Assembly: GCF_000381905.1 (NCBI RefSeq)
Contig: NZ_KB907270.1
Coordinates: 1-64,000, forward strand
Length of the DNA stretch: 64,000 nt
From: Paenibacillus fonticola DSM 21315
Lineage (GTDB): Bacteria > Bacillota > Bacilli > Paenibacillales > Paenibacillaceae
Direction: 5' to 3'
Shown here one piece after another: positions 43,711 through 52,033 of the stretch (positions are counted from its first letter, which is position 1; each line of letters starts with the position of its first letter). A program made the translations under genes and the position numbers. Under the pieces are notes generated by a model. The model worked only from the letters and a program-made list of their open reading frames with translations. It did no database searches and had not been told where the DNA came from.

Positions 43711-46260
43711 TTACCCCACCTGCCGAAGCATTTGCATAGGCTTTGTTTGTAAGGACTGTCTGGCCGCAAGCCAGACTACAGCTTCTGTTGTAATAACAGA
43801 TAGACCAATACCGTAAAGTATCCAAGCTTTGTTTACAACAAGAGAGGTGTGAAAAACAAGTAGTATGACTGCCGATGTTAGCATTATGGACATTGTGACA
43901 CCTACTAAACCAGCAACGAAAGAAATTATTAAATTCTCTAGTAGTACATCCACCATAATCTTCTTTGATGAACTTCCAATCGCTTTGAATATAGCAATAT
44001 CGCGATTTTTTTGAATTAACCCGATTACGATTTGATTTCCGATCATTAGAATGGCAGTGATAAATGCAAAAAGGGTAACAACCGAAAAAAATGTGCTCTG
44101 CATTTTAATAATATATTTCAAACTATCACTTGCAGTGTCTGATATTAAGTAAGCCATAGCAGACGAAGGGAGATTTTCATTCAACTGTTGAAGCACCTTA
44201 TCGGTATTAGCACTTGGAACGTCTATGGAGTAAGAGATTCTACTAGGAGAGCCATACTGCAGTAATGTATTCATAGGAATTCTCATTTGTACAGTCTTAA
44301 CAATACCTGACTGAAAAAAACCTACAATTTTTAATTCAATTACTTTTGTGCCAATTCCAATAGATATTGTATCACCTAATTCAAATCCTAAATTTTTGTA
44401 GTCTTCCAGCAACAGTGCTGATTTCTGCAATCCATCTGATGTGGTTAAATCTCTTCCTGATTCGATTTTGTATGGTCTCATTAAGTCGCCAGTATTCGTA
44501 CCTTCAATAGATAATCTGTTCGTGCTAAAAAATTTATTATTCTTGCCTTTTTCCTGTAAAATGGGGAGTATGTCATTTGAATTAATCCCATTAAGAAAAC
44601 CGCTAAGCTGAATACCTTTTGACCACTTATCGATATTTATTGCTTTAAAACGCTCCTCTACGCTCATTTCATCTTGAATAGAAGAAGTCACTAATAAATT
44701 ACCCTTGGATTCAGTTTCAAGTTGAGTTTTAACCGAATCAATAAGATTTTCTGCAATCATATGACTCATAACAGCAGATAGTACGCCCACCGTCAAAGTT
44801 ACAGTTAATAAACTATTTGTTTTCTTAAAGGATGATAGATTATGAAGCGGTACATACCAGCGTTGTGGTGCAAATCTGCGAAGGGAACCGATGAAGCCAA
44901 AAAATAAAGAAAATAAAAAAGCTATACATCGAACAAGAATAATAATGATTAAAAAAACTAGAAAAACAACACACCACGTAATCAATACTTTCATTATCCA
45001 CGAACGCGATGAATCAATGAACAATGTTTTTTGTAGATAGAGCGCACAGAAAAAGGTTACAAGCAAATCATACAACCTTTTTCTCCAAAAACTTCTTTTG
45101 AGCGGAGGGAGAGACATCGTGGTATCTTTTAATAAATCCATTGGCCGGATAAAGATCATTCCCCCCAGCGACGTCCAAGAAGAGAAAACAGGAATGAAAA
45201 GACCTAGAAAAAAGCTAACACCTATTGTACGGAAGCTAATATGACCATAGAGCGGAACAGATAACATCCTTCCCAAATATGTAGTCAACCATATGTTAAC
45301 AAGTAATCCGATTCCTATCCCAATTAAAGTTCCGCATATTCCCATGATTGCACTTTCTCCAAGGAAAAAAAATCGGATTTGCCGATTTTTTAAACCAATT
45401 GCCTTCATAGCTGCAATATCTCTCATACGGGAGAGCATAGTCACGCGCATTGTATTGGATACCGTGATGGAGCAAATCCCTAGTGCAAGCAAACTAAATA
45501 TCTGCAAGACAGGAAGGAGTGTCTTCATATCCTGTAGACGCTGCTGTACCTTATCATTTAATGTAATAATATCAATACCAGGTATATATTCTTTCAGTTG
45601 CTCTTTAATAACTTGAGACTCATTGGCTGCAGGTATTTGAAATAGTATTTCATTTACTGATTCAGTATCTATGTTCAAAATTGAATAAAGCTGATTCAGA
45701 TTAACATAGCCGGCTCCAAAGACGTTAGCATCTCCGTAGGATTCCTCTACATTGTGAACAATACCTGTCAAAGTAAAAGACTGCATGGTTCCATCTAAGG
45801 AATTCGGGATAGAAACCTTATCACCAACCTTGGCTTGTAACCGATCCGCGGCACCTTTTGATAGTAAAATAGAATCCTTTTGCATATTGCGAATATTCTC
45901 AAACTGCTCCACACCATAATAGGGGTATTTTGTAGGATCAATTCCTTTGATAATTACGCTTGTCGTTCTGCTTTGAGATTTAATCATGGTTTGGCTCACA
46001 TAAGAAGCTAAGTAATTTATATTTTCGTCTTTATCGAAAAGACTTCCTATCTGAGAATGTTTGAGAGGTTTTAAATAGGATTGGACTAATAAATCTCCGC
46101 CAAGCATGGTTTTAGCTGAGTTTCGGATGGAGTGAGGAGCAAGTTCTGCCAAACTAAACATTAAAAAAAAGCATGTAATCCCAACAATAATGCTGAATAC
46201 TGTAAAAAAAGTTCGCAGCTTACTTCTTAGCAAACTTCTCCAGGCTGATTTAAAAAACAT
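43711..46260 (-). CDS. FtsX-like ABC transporter permease
   Basis: 849 residues with two FtsX repeats. TM1 (SKLRTFFTVFSIIVGITCF) is followed by a large outer domain and three TMs. A second unit near residues 480-520 starts with KKTNSLLTVTLTVGVLSAVM and repeats the pattern to the C-terminus (IAIFKAIGSSSKKIMVDVLL). Core motifs MRDIAAMKAIGLKNRQI and DIAIFKAIGSSSKK mark the coupling regions. It pairs with the LolD-like ATPase 15 bases upstream. Such pairs export or resist antimicrobial peptides, so here it may export or protect against the modified peptide. Confidence 0.88.
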   Translation of the reverse strand: MFFKSAWRSLLRSKLRTFFTVFSIIVGITCFFLMFSLAELAPHSIRNSAKTMLGGDLLVQSYLKPLKHSQIGSLFDKDENINYLASYVSQTMIKSQSRTTSVIIKGIDPTKYPYYGVEQFENIRNMQKDSILLSKGAADRLQAKVGDKVSIPNSLDGTMQSFTLTGIVHNVEESYGDANVFGAGYVNLNQLYSILNIDTESVNEILFQIPAANESQVIKEQLKEYIPGIDIITLNDKVQQRLQDMKTLLPVLQIFSLLALGICSITVSNTMRVTMLSRMRDIAAMKAIGLKNRQIRFFFLGESAIMGICGTLIGIGIGLLVNIWLTTYLGRMLSVPLYGHISFRTIGVSFFLGLFIPVFSSWTSLGGMIFIRPMDLLKDTTMSLPPLKRSFWRKRLYDLLVTFFCALYLQKTLFIDSSRSWIMKVLITWCVVFLVFLIIIILVRCIAFLFSLFFGFIGSLRRFAPQRWYVPLHNLSSFKKTNSLLTVTLTVGVLSAVMSHMIAENLIDSVKTQLETESKGNLLVTSSIQDEMSVEERFKAINIDKWSKGIQLSGFLNGINSNDILPILQEKGKNNKFFSTNRLSIEGTNTGDLMRPYKIESGRDLTTSDGLQKSALLLEDYKNLGFELGDTISIGIGTKVIELKIVGFFQSGIVKTVQMRIPMNTLLQYGSPSRISYSIDVPSANTDKVLQQLNENLPSSAMAYLISDTASDSLKYIIKMQSTFFSVVTLFAFITAILMIGNQIVIGLIQKNRDIAIFKAIGSSSKKIMVDVLLENLIISFVAGLVGVTMSIMLTSAVILLVFHTSLVVNKAWILYGIGLSVITTEAVVWLAARQSLQTKPMQMLRQVG

Positions 46261-46274
46261 GGATGCTCATCCTT

Positions 46275-46970
46275 TCAACCTTTAATCATCTCAATGTTAG
46301 TGATAAGCCCATCCCGTAAATGAATAACACGATCCGCTCGCCTGGCAACACTGGGGTCATGGGTTGCAATAATAAAACACATATCTAAATCGTCTCTTAA
46401 GCTGCAGATAAGATCAATGATCGTTTTTCCTGTTTCCTCGTCAAGATTTCCTGTTGGCTCGTCAGCAATAACAATTGCAGGCGTATTTACTAATGCTCTT
46501 GCTAACGCTACACGTTGCTGTTGCCCTCCCGAAAGCTGACTAGGCAGATGCTTGAAGCGTTCCCCCATTCCAACGAGTTCAAGCAACTTTGCTGCACGAT
46601 TGCGTATGTCGCCGCGTCTGACCCCTTTTAAACCAAATAAGGGCAGCATGACGTTCTCCATTGCATTCATAGTGGAAATCAAATTAAAGGATTGGAAAAC
46701 AAATCCGATTTTATTAGCTCGACAACTCGATAAATCAGCTTCTGACAAGTTGGTAAGCTCTTGTCCTTCTAAATATACTTGACCGCATGTAGGAATATCT
46801 AAAGTACCAAGAATGCCCAATAAAGTTGACTTTCCACTCCCACTAGGTCCCATAATACAAACGAGTTCTCGCCTGTTAAATTCTATATCGATTCCTTTCA
46901 AAATTTCTATCGGTCCCGTTTCGAGTAAGTATTCTTTGTGTAAATTTTCAGTTTTAAGAATACTATTCAT
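46275..46970 (-). CDS. ABC transporter ATP-binding protein (LolD/MacB type)
   Basis: About 231 residues: Walker A CIMGPSGSGKST, the LolD-type loop NKIGFVFQSFNLI, signature PSQLSGGQQQRVALARAL, Walker B AIVIADEPTGNLD and switch ATHDPSVA. ATG 46970 is inside the end of the M50-type gene (8-base overlap), which implies coupled translation. It energises the FtsX-type permease that follows. Confidence 0.92.
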   Translation of the reverse strand: MNSILKTENLHKEYLLETGPIEILKGIDIEFNRRELVCIMGPSGSGKSTLLGILGTLDIPTCGQVYLEGQELTNLSEADLSSCRANKIGFVFQSFNLISTMNAMENVMLPLFGLKGVRRGDIRNRAAKLLELVGMGERFKHLPSQLSGGQQQRVALARALVNTPAIVIADEPTGNLDEETGKTIIDLICSLRDDLDMCFIIATHDPSVARRADRVIHLRDGLITNIEMIKG

Positions 46971-48168
46971 TTTGTGCAACCTGCTTTCTCTTCCGATTTT
47001 TTATTTTTTGTACGATGTACGTTATGGGTTTTATGAGAATAATAACACCCAAAGCAAGAAAACCTTTAATAGAATTTACGTCAAAACTTAGAATAGACGT
47101 GAAAATAAATAAAATATACTGTAACATGTATGTCGTTGCAATTGAAAAAGCAATAATATAAACAGAACAATAAGTTAGAAACACAACTTTATACTTACGA
47201 TTCATATTTTTAATTTCTGAGGCTAATTTATGCCGATATGAACGCAATTGAAGTACATATCCACAAAAACTGTATTTTAGCAATCTAAATGCCCTTGTAT
47301 GAAGATTGGGGATCCCTAAAATATCAGTTAAAACCCAAAAGCCATCAAATCGTAACGATGGATTTAGGTTGCTAACTACTGTCAACAAGATAAAGTGGTT
47401 GGCGATCAATAGGTACTCTGATTGGTTGAAAATAAAAATAATCTGAAAAATTATGAAGACCCATAATTGAAAATATACACCAGAAATATCTACTAAAACA
47501 CGTTGCTTTCTCGGAAGGCTCCAGGCTTCACTTAAATCAACAAATAGCACCGGCGTTAAGAAGTAAAGACCAATACCAACATCTTTAGGCTTTATATTGC
47601 ACCGATAAGCAGCAGTCATATGTCCCAGTTCATGAATGAACGCTGACAAATACAAAAGTAATGTAGATACTATCATTAAACGATACGAACTTAGTGCATG
47701 AAACAGAGAATATCCATACGAATAGCGAATGAATAGAGTGAATTGTAATATAAGGAGTATGCAAAAGATAATGAATAGAGGGATTGAAAACAAACTTTTT
47801 AATATTGAACAAAGCTTCTTCAGCCTACTTGAATCCATAATTGGTGTTCGAAAGGATATAGCAGAATGATGTGCAGCTTTTTTTTCATTCCCCACTATTA
47901 CGCCTTGTTTTAATAAGTTGCATTCAATCAATGATCTTAATTCATCAAATATAAACACTTCGTTGTATATTTTTGACATTATATCACATAAATTTTCTAC
48001 GGAGTTAGTTCCATTAATATAAGAAAAGAGAGTTTTAATTTTTTCGCTTACTTTCATTTGTAGACCGTTATCAAATCTAATTAAATATTGTGGAGAAGTT
48101 TCCCACACATCCATTGTGTGAACAGTGTAGGGTATCAGTTGTGGATAACCTATCCGTTCTACGTTCAT
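46963..48168 (-). CDS. Membrane M50-type metalloprotease with PqqD-like N-terminus
   Basis: 401 residues. Residues 1-90 look like a PqqD/RRE-type peptide-binding domain (YLIRFDNGLQMKVSEKIKTL, then a helix bundle to LIECNLLKQG). Several TM helices follow (about 125-148, 163-178, 231-248, 255-266 and C-terminal ones). The zinc site is HELGH at 179-183, with the third-ligand motif NPSLRFDG at 269-276, both intact. This is the layout of YydH-type proteases in peptide clusters, which probably remove the leader. AAAGGAG precedes the ATG. It comes after the IS630 relic and before the ATPase. Confidence 0.88.
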   Translation of the reverse strand: MNVERIGYPQLIPYTVHTMDVWETSPQYLIRFDNGLQMKVSEKIKTLFSYINGTNSVENLCDIMSKIYNEVFIFDELRSLIECNLLKQGVIVGNEKKAAHHSAISFRTPIMDSSRLKKLCSILKSLFSIPLFIIFCILLILQFTLFIRYSYGYSLFHALSSYRLMIVSTLLLYLSAFIHELGHMTAAYRCNIKPKDVGIGLYFLTPVLFVDLSEAWSLPRKQRVLVDISGVYFQLWVFIIFQIIFIFNQSEYLLIANHFILLTVVSNLNPSLRFDGFWVLTDILGIPNLHTRAFRLLKYSFCGYVLQLRSYRHKLASEIKNMNRKYKVVFLTYCSVYIIAFSIATTYMLQYILFIFTSILSFDVNSIKGFLALGVIILIKPITYIVQKIKNRKRKQVAQNE

Positions 48169-48246
48169 AGGGACATCTCCTTTCGAAGGGATGTATATTC
48201 GACAAGGTCCGGCGGTTAAGTATACTAATTTAAAATTTCCGCGGGT

Positions 48247-48600
48247 TTAACCAGTCCCATGCTTACATGTAAAGTGGATGTCCAGCTTATTGGCCAGTCC
48301 TTCGCCTTTCAGTAGCTTAAAAGCTTCATAAAAGGAACGGATACTACGAGTGTTCAGGTTGTCTATCACCAGTACGATTTGCTCCGCATCGGGCTAGTGG
48401 ACATTAATCAACTTCTGAATACACAGGGTAAAATCCATACGGTTCGTTGATTCAAAACGCGGACGTTCGCTTGGCTCCCAACGGCGTAACATCATAAACG
48501 GATTGATGACGCCGTTGTGATTGTATTCATAATCAACACGTTTCGTTTGATTTGGCTTGCCCGTGATGGATAGACAGGTTGTTTTTCAAGATTGGTGATG
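48247..48600 (-). pseudogene. IS630-family transposase relic inside the peptide operon
   Basis: The minus strand reads KPNQTKRVDYEYNHNGVINP, then MDFTLCIQKLINVH, a stop, PDAEQIVLVIDNLNTR and FYEAFKLLKGEGLANKLDIH followed by FTCKHGTG and a stop. This is the middle of an IS630 DDE transposase (DYEYxRNGxAN, YPDAExIVLVxDNLNTH, LExHYTPKHGSW). Both ends are missing and it has an internal stop. It separates the second maturase from the protease gene. Confidence 0.75.
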
Positions 48601-48929
48601 TTCTTCTTGGATTTAGTCCTTTACCGGTGTTTTCCATCAACTATCCCTCCGATTATGATGATTGTATCGGTTAGCTTATGACAACTATTGGCTTGATCCG
48701 TTAAATAGTACTAGGAGTCTCTCTAATGAAGAAACCGATAGTGTTCAATCGCCTTTATTTCTTCACAATAATAAAATGATTGAACACATCTCAAAAAATA
48801 ATATTTCATAAGTTCAAAACTGACTATAATCCTCAACCATTTTGCACATTCACACCCTATAAATTCCTAAAAATAAAAACCACGTACCCTCATAGAAAGT
48901 AATCACTAGGAACCTTATGAGAAGTGAAA
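48601..48929. other. Gene-free AT-rich stretch with one inverted repeat
   Basis: No gene seen. GTGTTCAATC at 48741-48750 is the exact inverse of GATTGAACAC at 48778-48787 (27-base loop), which could be an RNA hairpin or an operator. The rest has no recognisable promoter of the protease gene. Confidence 0.45.
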
Positions 48930-50384
48930 TTATTCCATTAGCTGAATGAACTTATCTTTATTCTGCTCAATACACGTTGATATCGTTTCGTGAGCATAAT
49001 TACAGTAAGGACTTACGATATCTCCGTTACGCATCAGATTTGCAAATGCACATCCTCCACCACAAAATAATGAAATGGAACAGTCCAAGCACTTTTCAGA
49101 ATCGGTTATATCACGATCCCATATTTGGTGAGCTTCAACATTTATTTGATATTCAGGATAAAAAGTAGCAATGGAAATATTGGGTCTACCTACTGATTCT
49201 GGGCAGGGGTATATAAGGCCGTCTGTACCGAATGTATAATAGCGTTGGTCTCTAGCACTACATTCCTTGAATAAGGGTACACTTCCTGAACCGAGTGCAC
49301 ATGAATCAGAAAACTGTAAACTATCCCAATTGAACGAACGTATCGACTCCCTAATTCTTGATGTTCGCATTGTCAAAACGGTGCCAAGTTTTGCATTAAA
49401 CTTATGCATAAATGAATCTAAGTCCCCAAACTTTTTATATAAAGCCACTAATAATTCATGTTCAGGAAGATGATTGGGTAAATCTACACCAAAATGATCT
49501 GTAACAGGCGAAATTTGCCAAGCAAAATTGGGCATAGTGTTCCACCCTTGCTGTTCAATGAAGTCAGCTAATTCTTCTAAGTATTCGACATTATCTTTAT
49601 TTACATTTGTTCGAACTGCAACTCCAAATCCCCGTCTTAAGGCATCAGAAATATTTTTTACAATTCGAACAAACGTACCTTTCCCACCTGCGGTAATCCT
49701 TCGCGAATCATGAATCTTTTGGGGACCATCAAGTGATATCTGAAAAAAATCCCAGCTTTCTTTAAAAGGCTCTAACATATCCAAAAACTCATGCAGTTGG
49801 GTCCCATTTGTTATGGCATACATCCTGAAACCATAGTGTTCAATCGCACGTTGGACAACTTCAGATACTGCCTTCTTTGTTATTGTTAAGAAAGGCTCCC
49901 CACCGTATAGCATCATCTTATGTTGAGAGCCAATAAATCTTCCTCTATCACTTTCCATCTGGATTATTTTATCAACTGCTTCAAACATTTTGTTGATCTG
50001 GTCAGGCTCAAGTGCGTGCGATTGTTCATGAATAGAATGGTCTTGAAAACAATAAGAACATCTTAAATTACATGCATAAGTCGTACAAACATTAAATGTA
50101 ACCCCCCCCTTACTTTTCATAGAAGCTAAATTCATTACTTTCCTGATCTGATAAAGTTTATCCAGTTCAATAGCTCTACTTTCATAAACATAGCCTCGTC
50201 TTAAAAAAAAATTAACAAGTTCTTGGGTGTCACTATCAGAATCAAGGGGCATATTATTACTTATACGATCAAGTACTTCTTTTACTTCTTTGCCAAATAC
50301 ATCGATGGCACCAGTCAGGGAATTAATTACAAAATACTGCCCCTCCTGAAGCTTATGAATCGAATTATAAGTGCTTGAAATCAT
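48930..50384 (-). CDS. Radical SAM/SPASM peptide maturase B
   Basis: 484 residues. An N-terminal domain (about 1-95) with FVINSLTGAIDVFGKEV is shared with maturase A and probably recognises the leader. The radical SAM cluster motif is CNLRCSYC (Cys105, 109, 112), followed by MLYGGEPFL and QISLDGPQKIHD. The C-terminal SPASM domain has YPCPESV and Cys432, 435, 441, 445 and 461 (CLDCSISLFCGGGC), sites for auxiliary Fe-S clusters. ATG 50384 starts one base after the maturase A stop; its AGGAGG site lies within that gene's last codons. Confidence 0.93.
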   Translation of the reverse strand: MISSTYNSIHKLQEGQYFVINSLTGAIDVFGKEVKEVLDRISNNMPLDSDSDTQELVNFFLRRGYVYESRAIELDKLYQIRKVMNLASMKSKGGVTFNVCTTYACNLRCSYCFQDHSIHEQSHALEPDQINKMFEAVDKIIQMESDRGRFIGSQHKMMLYGGEPFLTITKKAVSEVVQRAIEHYGFRMYAITNGTQLHEFLDMLEPFKESWDFFQISLDGPQKIHDSRRITAGGKGTFVRIVKNISDALRRGFGVAVRTNVNKDNVEYLEELADFIEQQGWNTMPNFAWQISPVTDHFGVDLPNHLPEHELLVALYKKFGDLDSFMHKFNAKLGTVLTMRTSRIRESIRSFNWDSLQFSDSCALGSGSVPLFKECSARDQRYYTFGTDGLIYPCPESVGRPNISIATFYPEYQINVEAHQIWDRDITDSEKCLDCSISLFCGGGCAFANLMRNGDIVSPYCNYAHETISTCIEQNKDKFIQLME

Positions 50385-50385
50385 T

Positions 50386-51780
50386 TCATTGTATCCTCCT
50401 TTCAAACAGCGGTGATTCATCTTGCAATATCGCTATATATTTTTCTAAACGATCATGGACTCTTGGACAGTTAGGTTTATCCAAGCTACCATTTACAAGC
50501 AAGGCTTCAGTTGGACACCAACCTCCACAAATTGGTGCTGAAGGGCATTCAATGCACTGAGGTATGGTATATGAATTAAAATTGCACCACTTGTTATGCA
50601 GCGATTCATTAATCTGGAGTTCGGGAAAAAATTGACCAATACTGTACTCTGGTCTTCCTACCAAATCAGGACATGGATATATATAATTATCAGGACCAAA
50701 CGCATACATACGCCCCTCTGCCGCTTCACAGAACGTATAATTTGGAGAAATCATTCCAATGTGCCCACCTAGTCGTGGATCTAACAACATGGTCGATCGG
50801 TAAAGTCGATAAATTTCCGATCCAAACTTTAGCCGGTTTTTATTCAAAAGCTCTTTGATTTTAGGAGTCGCCGATAGTAATTTTCTTAGAATTTCATAAC
50901 CCTGCAGGATAGTAGAATCAATTTCTTGACAGGTATGGTTGGTAACTGCAGATAATGAAATAGATAAGTTTTCATAATCTAATAAACCAATATCATCATA
51001 ATATTGGATCAAGCTTGATATGTGGTCTATATTTTTTCTATCGATATTGACACGCAAAATTACCTGAATGCCAGTTTCTAGGACAGTTCTAACTCCTCGA
51101 TGAATAACATCAAAAGTTCCCTGTCCACCAACTAAGTAACGACGAATGTCATGTATTTCTTTCGGGCCATCAACAGTGACTAAAACACTCATACGTTCTT
51201 TGTATAATTCAAAAATTTCGATGAAGGATTCCAAAAAATACCCATTCGTATTGCAACCGATTTGGAGCTTTCGCTCAGATGCCATTTTACAAATTTTTCC
51301 CACAACATTTTTTGTCATAGGTAGAAGAGGCTCTCCACCGAACAAGTTCACCAAACCAGGTTTGTTCCCATTACGTATACTTACTTGATCGATGAACTCC
51401 ATAACTTTATTCAGTTGCTGATCACTCATAACCTCCATATTTTCATGTTGCGAGTGGCCTTCGAAACAATAGGAGCATCTATAATTACATGCATAAGTTG
51501 GACAGACAATATAATGCATCATCTCGCTAGAATCAACAATTGTAGTCGCCTGATTAATTCGTCTCTCTTGATCAAATTCATCTCGAAACAGGTATCCCCG
51601 TTGAAGAAGTAATTCAATGCATTCCTCAGACAACTCTGCTTCAGCATCTTCATTTCCATTTAATTGATCCATGATTTGAACGAGCTCATATGAAAAAAAA
51701 TCGACAGCACCTGTTAATGTGTTTATTAGCAACACTTCATCTCCGACAGGGAAGCGAAGCATATAACGATTTACAATCAC
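50386..51780 (-). CDS. Radical SAM/SPASM peptide maturase A
   Basis: 464 residues from GTG 51780 (a later ATG at 51762 is possible, since the ribosome site AAAGGAA is distant). N-terminal region has VLLINTLTGAVDFFSYELV, matching maturase B. The radical SAM motif is CNYRCSYC (Cys98, 102, 105), followed by NLFGGEPLLP and VTVDGPKEIHD. The SPASM domain has YPCPDLV and Cys409, 412, 418, 422 and 438 (CIECPSAPICGGWC). It is the first large gene after the precursor, with an 86-base gap holding a hairpin. Likely introduces thioether or other radical modifications on the Cys-rich core. Confidence 0.92.
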   Translation of the reverse strand: MIVNRYMLRFPVGDEVLLINTLTGAVDFFSYELVQIMDQLNGNEDAEAELSEECIELLLQRGYLFRDEFDQERRINQATTIVDSSEMMHYIVCPTYACNYRCSYCFEGHSQHENMEVMSDQQLNKVMEFIDQVSIRNGNKPGLVNLFGGEPLLPMTKNVVGKICKMASERKLQIGCNTNGYFLESFIEIFELYKERMSVLVTVDGPKEIHDIRRYLVGGQGTFDVIHRGVRTVLETGIQVILRVNIDRKNIDHISSLIQYYDDIGLLDYENLSISLSAVTNHTCQEIDSTILQGYEILRKLLSATPKIKELLNKNRLKFGSEIYRLYRSTMLLDPRLGGHIGMISPNYTFCEAAEGRMYAFGPDNYIYPCPDLVGRPEYSIGQFFPELQINESLHNKWCNFNSYTIPQCIECPSAPICGGWCPTEALLVNGSLDKPNCPRVHDRLEKYIAILQDESPLFERRIQ

Positions 51781-51815
51781 TCTTAATCACACTTTCCTTT
51801 TGAGAGTTTCATGCG

Positions 51816-51845
51816 GAGAGCTGCCGGCCCTTGCCTGCAGCTCTC
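51816..51845 (-). other. Hairpin between the precursor and maturase A
   Basis: GAGAGCTGC (51816-51824) pairs perfectly with GCAGCTCTC (51837-51845), and two inner G-C pairs extend it. No T-run follows on the minus strand. Position right after a precursor gene suggests a partial terminator or mRNA stabiliser that raises precursor level over enzymes. Confidence 0.6.
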
Positions 51846-51865
51846 TTTAATTCCACGAAAATCTA

Positions 51866-52033
51866 TTAGAACTGAATACAACAATTCCAGCAACAGTTAT
51901 CACAACAAATCGTACAATTGAAGCAGAGCATTTCATCGCGATTTTCCAGACTTTCCATTTGGTCAACCAAGCCAGTCCAAAGTTGTTTGTCTTCATTTAC
52001 AGAACGAACCTTAAATTTGTTTTCACTGGACAT
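51866..52033 (-). CDS. Cysteine-rich RiPP precursor peptide, 55 residues
   Basis: ATG 52031-52033 has AAGGAGG six bases upstream, the best ribosome site in the area. The product starts MSSENKFKVRSVNEDKQLWT. The leader is hydrophilic with no cysteine (residues 1-36, including LVDQMESLENRDEM). The core is CFNCTICCDNCCWNCC (37-52) followed by IQF and tandem stops TAA TAG. Cysteines are at 37, 40, 43, 44, 47, 48, 51 and 52; four overlapping CxxC units (CFNC, CTIC, CDNC, CWNC) are seen, three with Asn before the second Cys. There is no signal peptide. It is directly upstream of two radical SAM/SPASM genes. Family not recognised; a precursor of a novel modified peptide is the best reading. Confidence 0.8.
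   Translation of the reverse strand: MSSENKFKVRSVNEDKQLWTGLVDQMESLENRDEMLCFNCTICCDNCCWNCCIQF

Noticed and set aside
51780..52033. Possibility that the Cys-rich peptide is a metallothionein or small ferredoxin-like protein
   Set aside because: The Cys-free leader, tandem SPASM genes and hairpin fit a modified-peptide precursor better, though metal binding by the core is not excluded.
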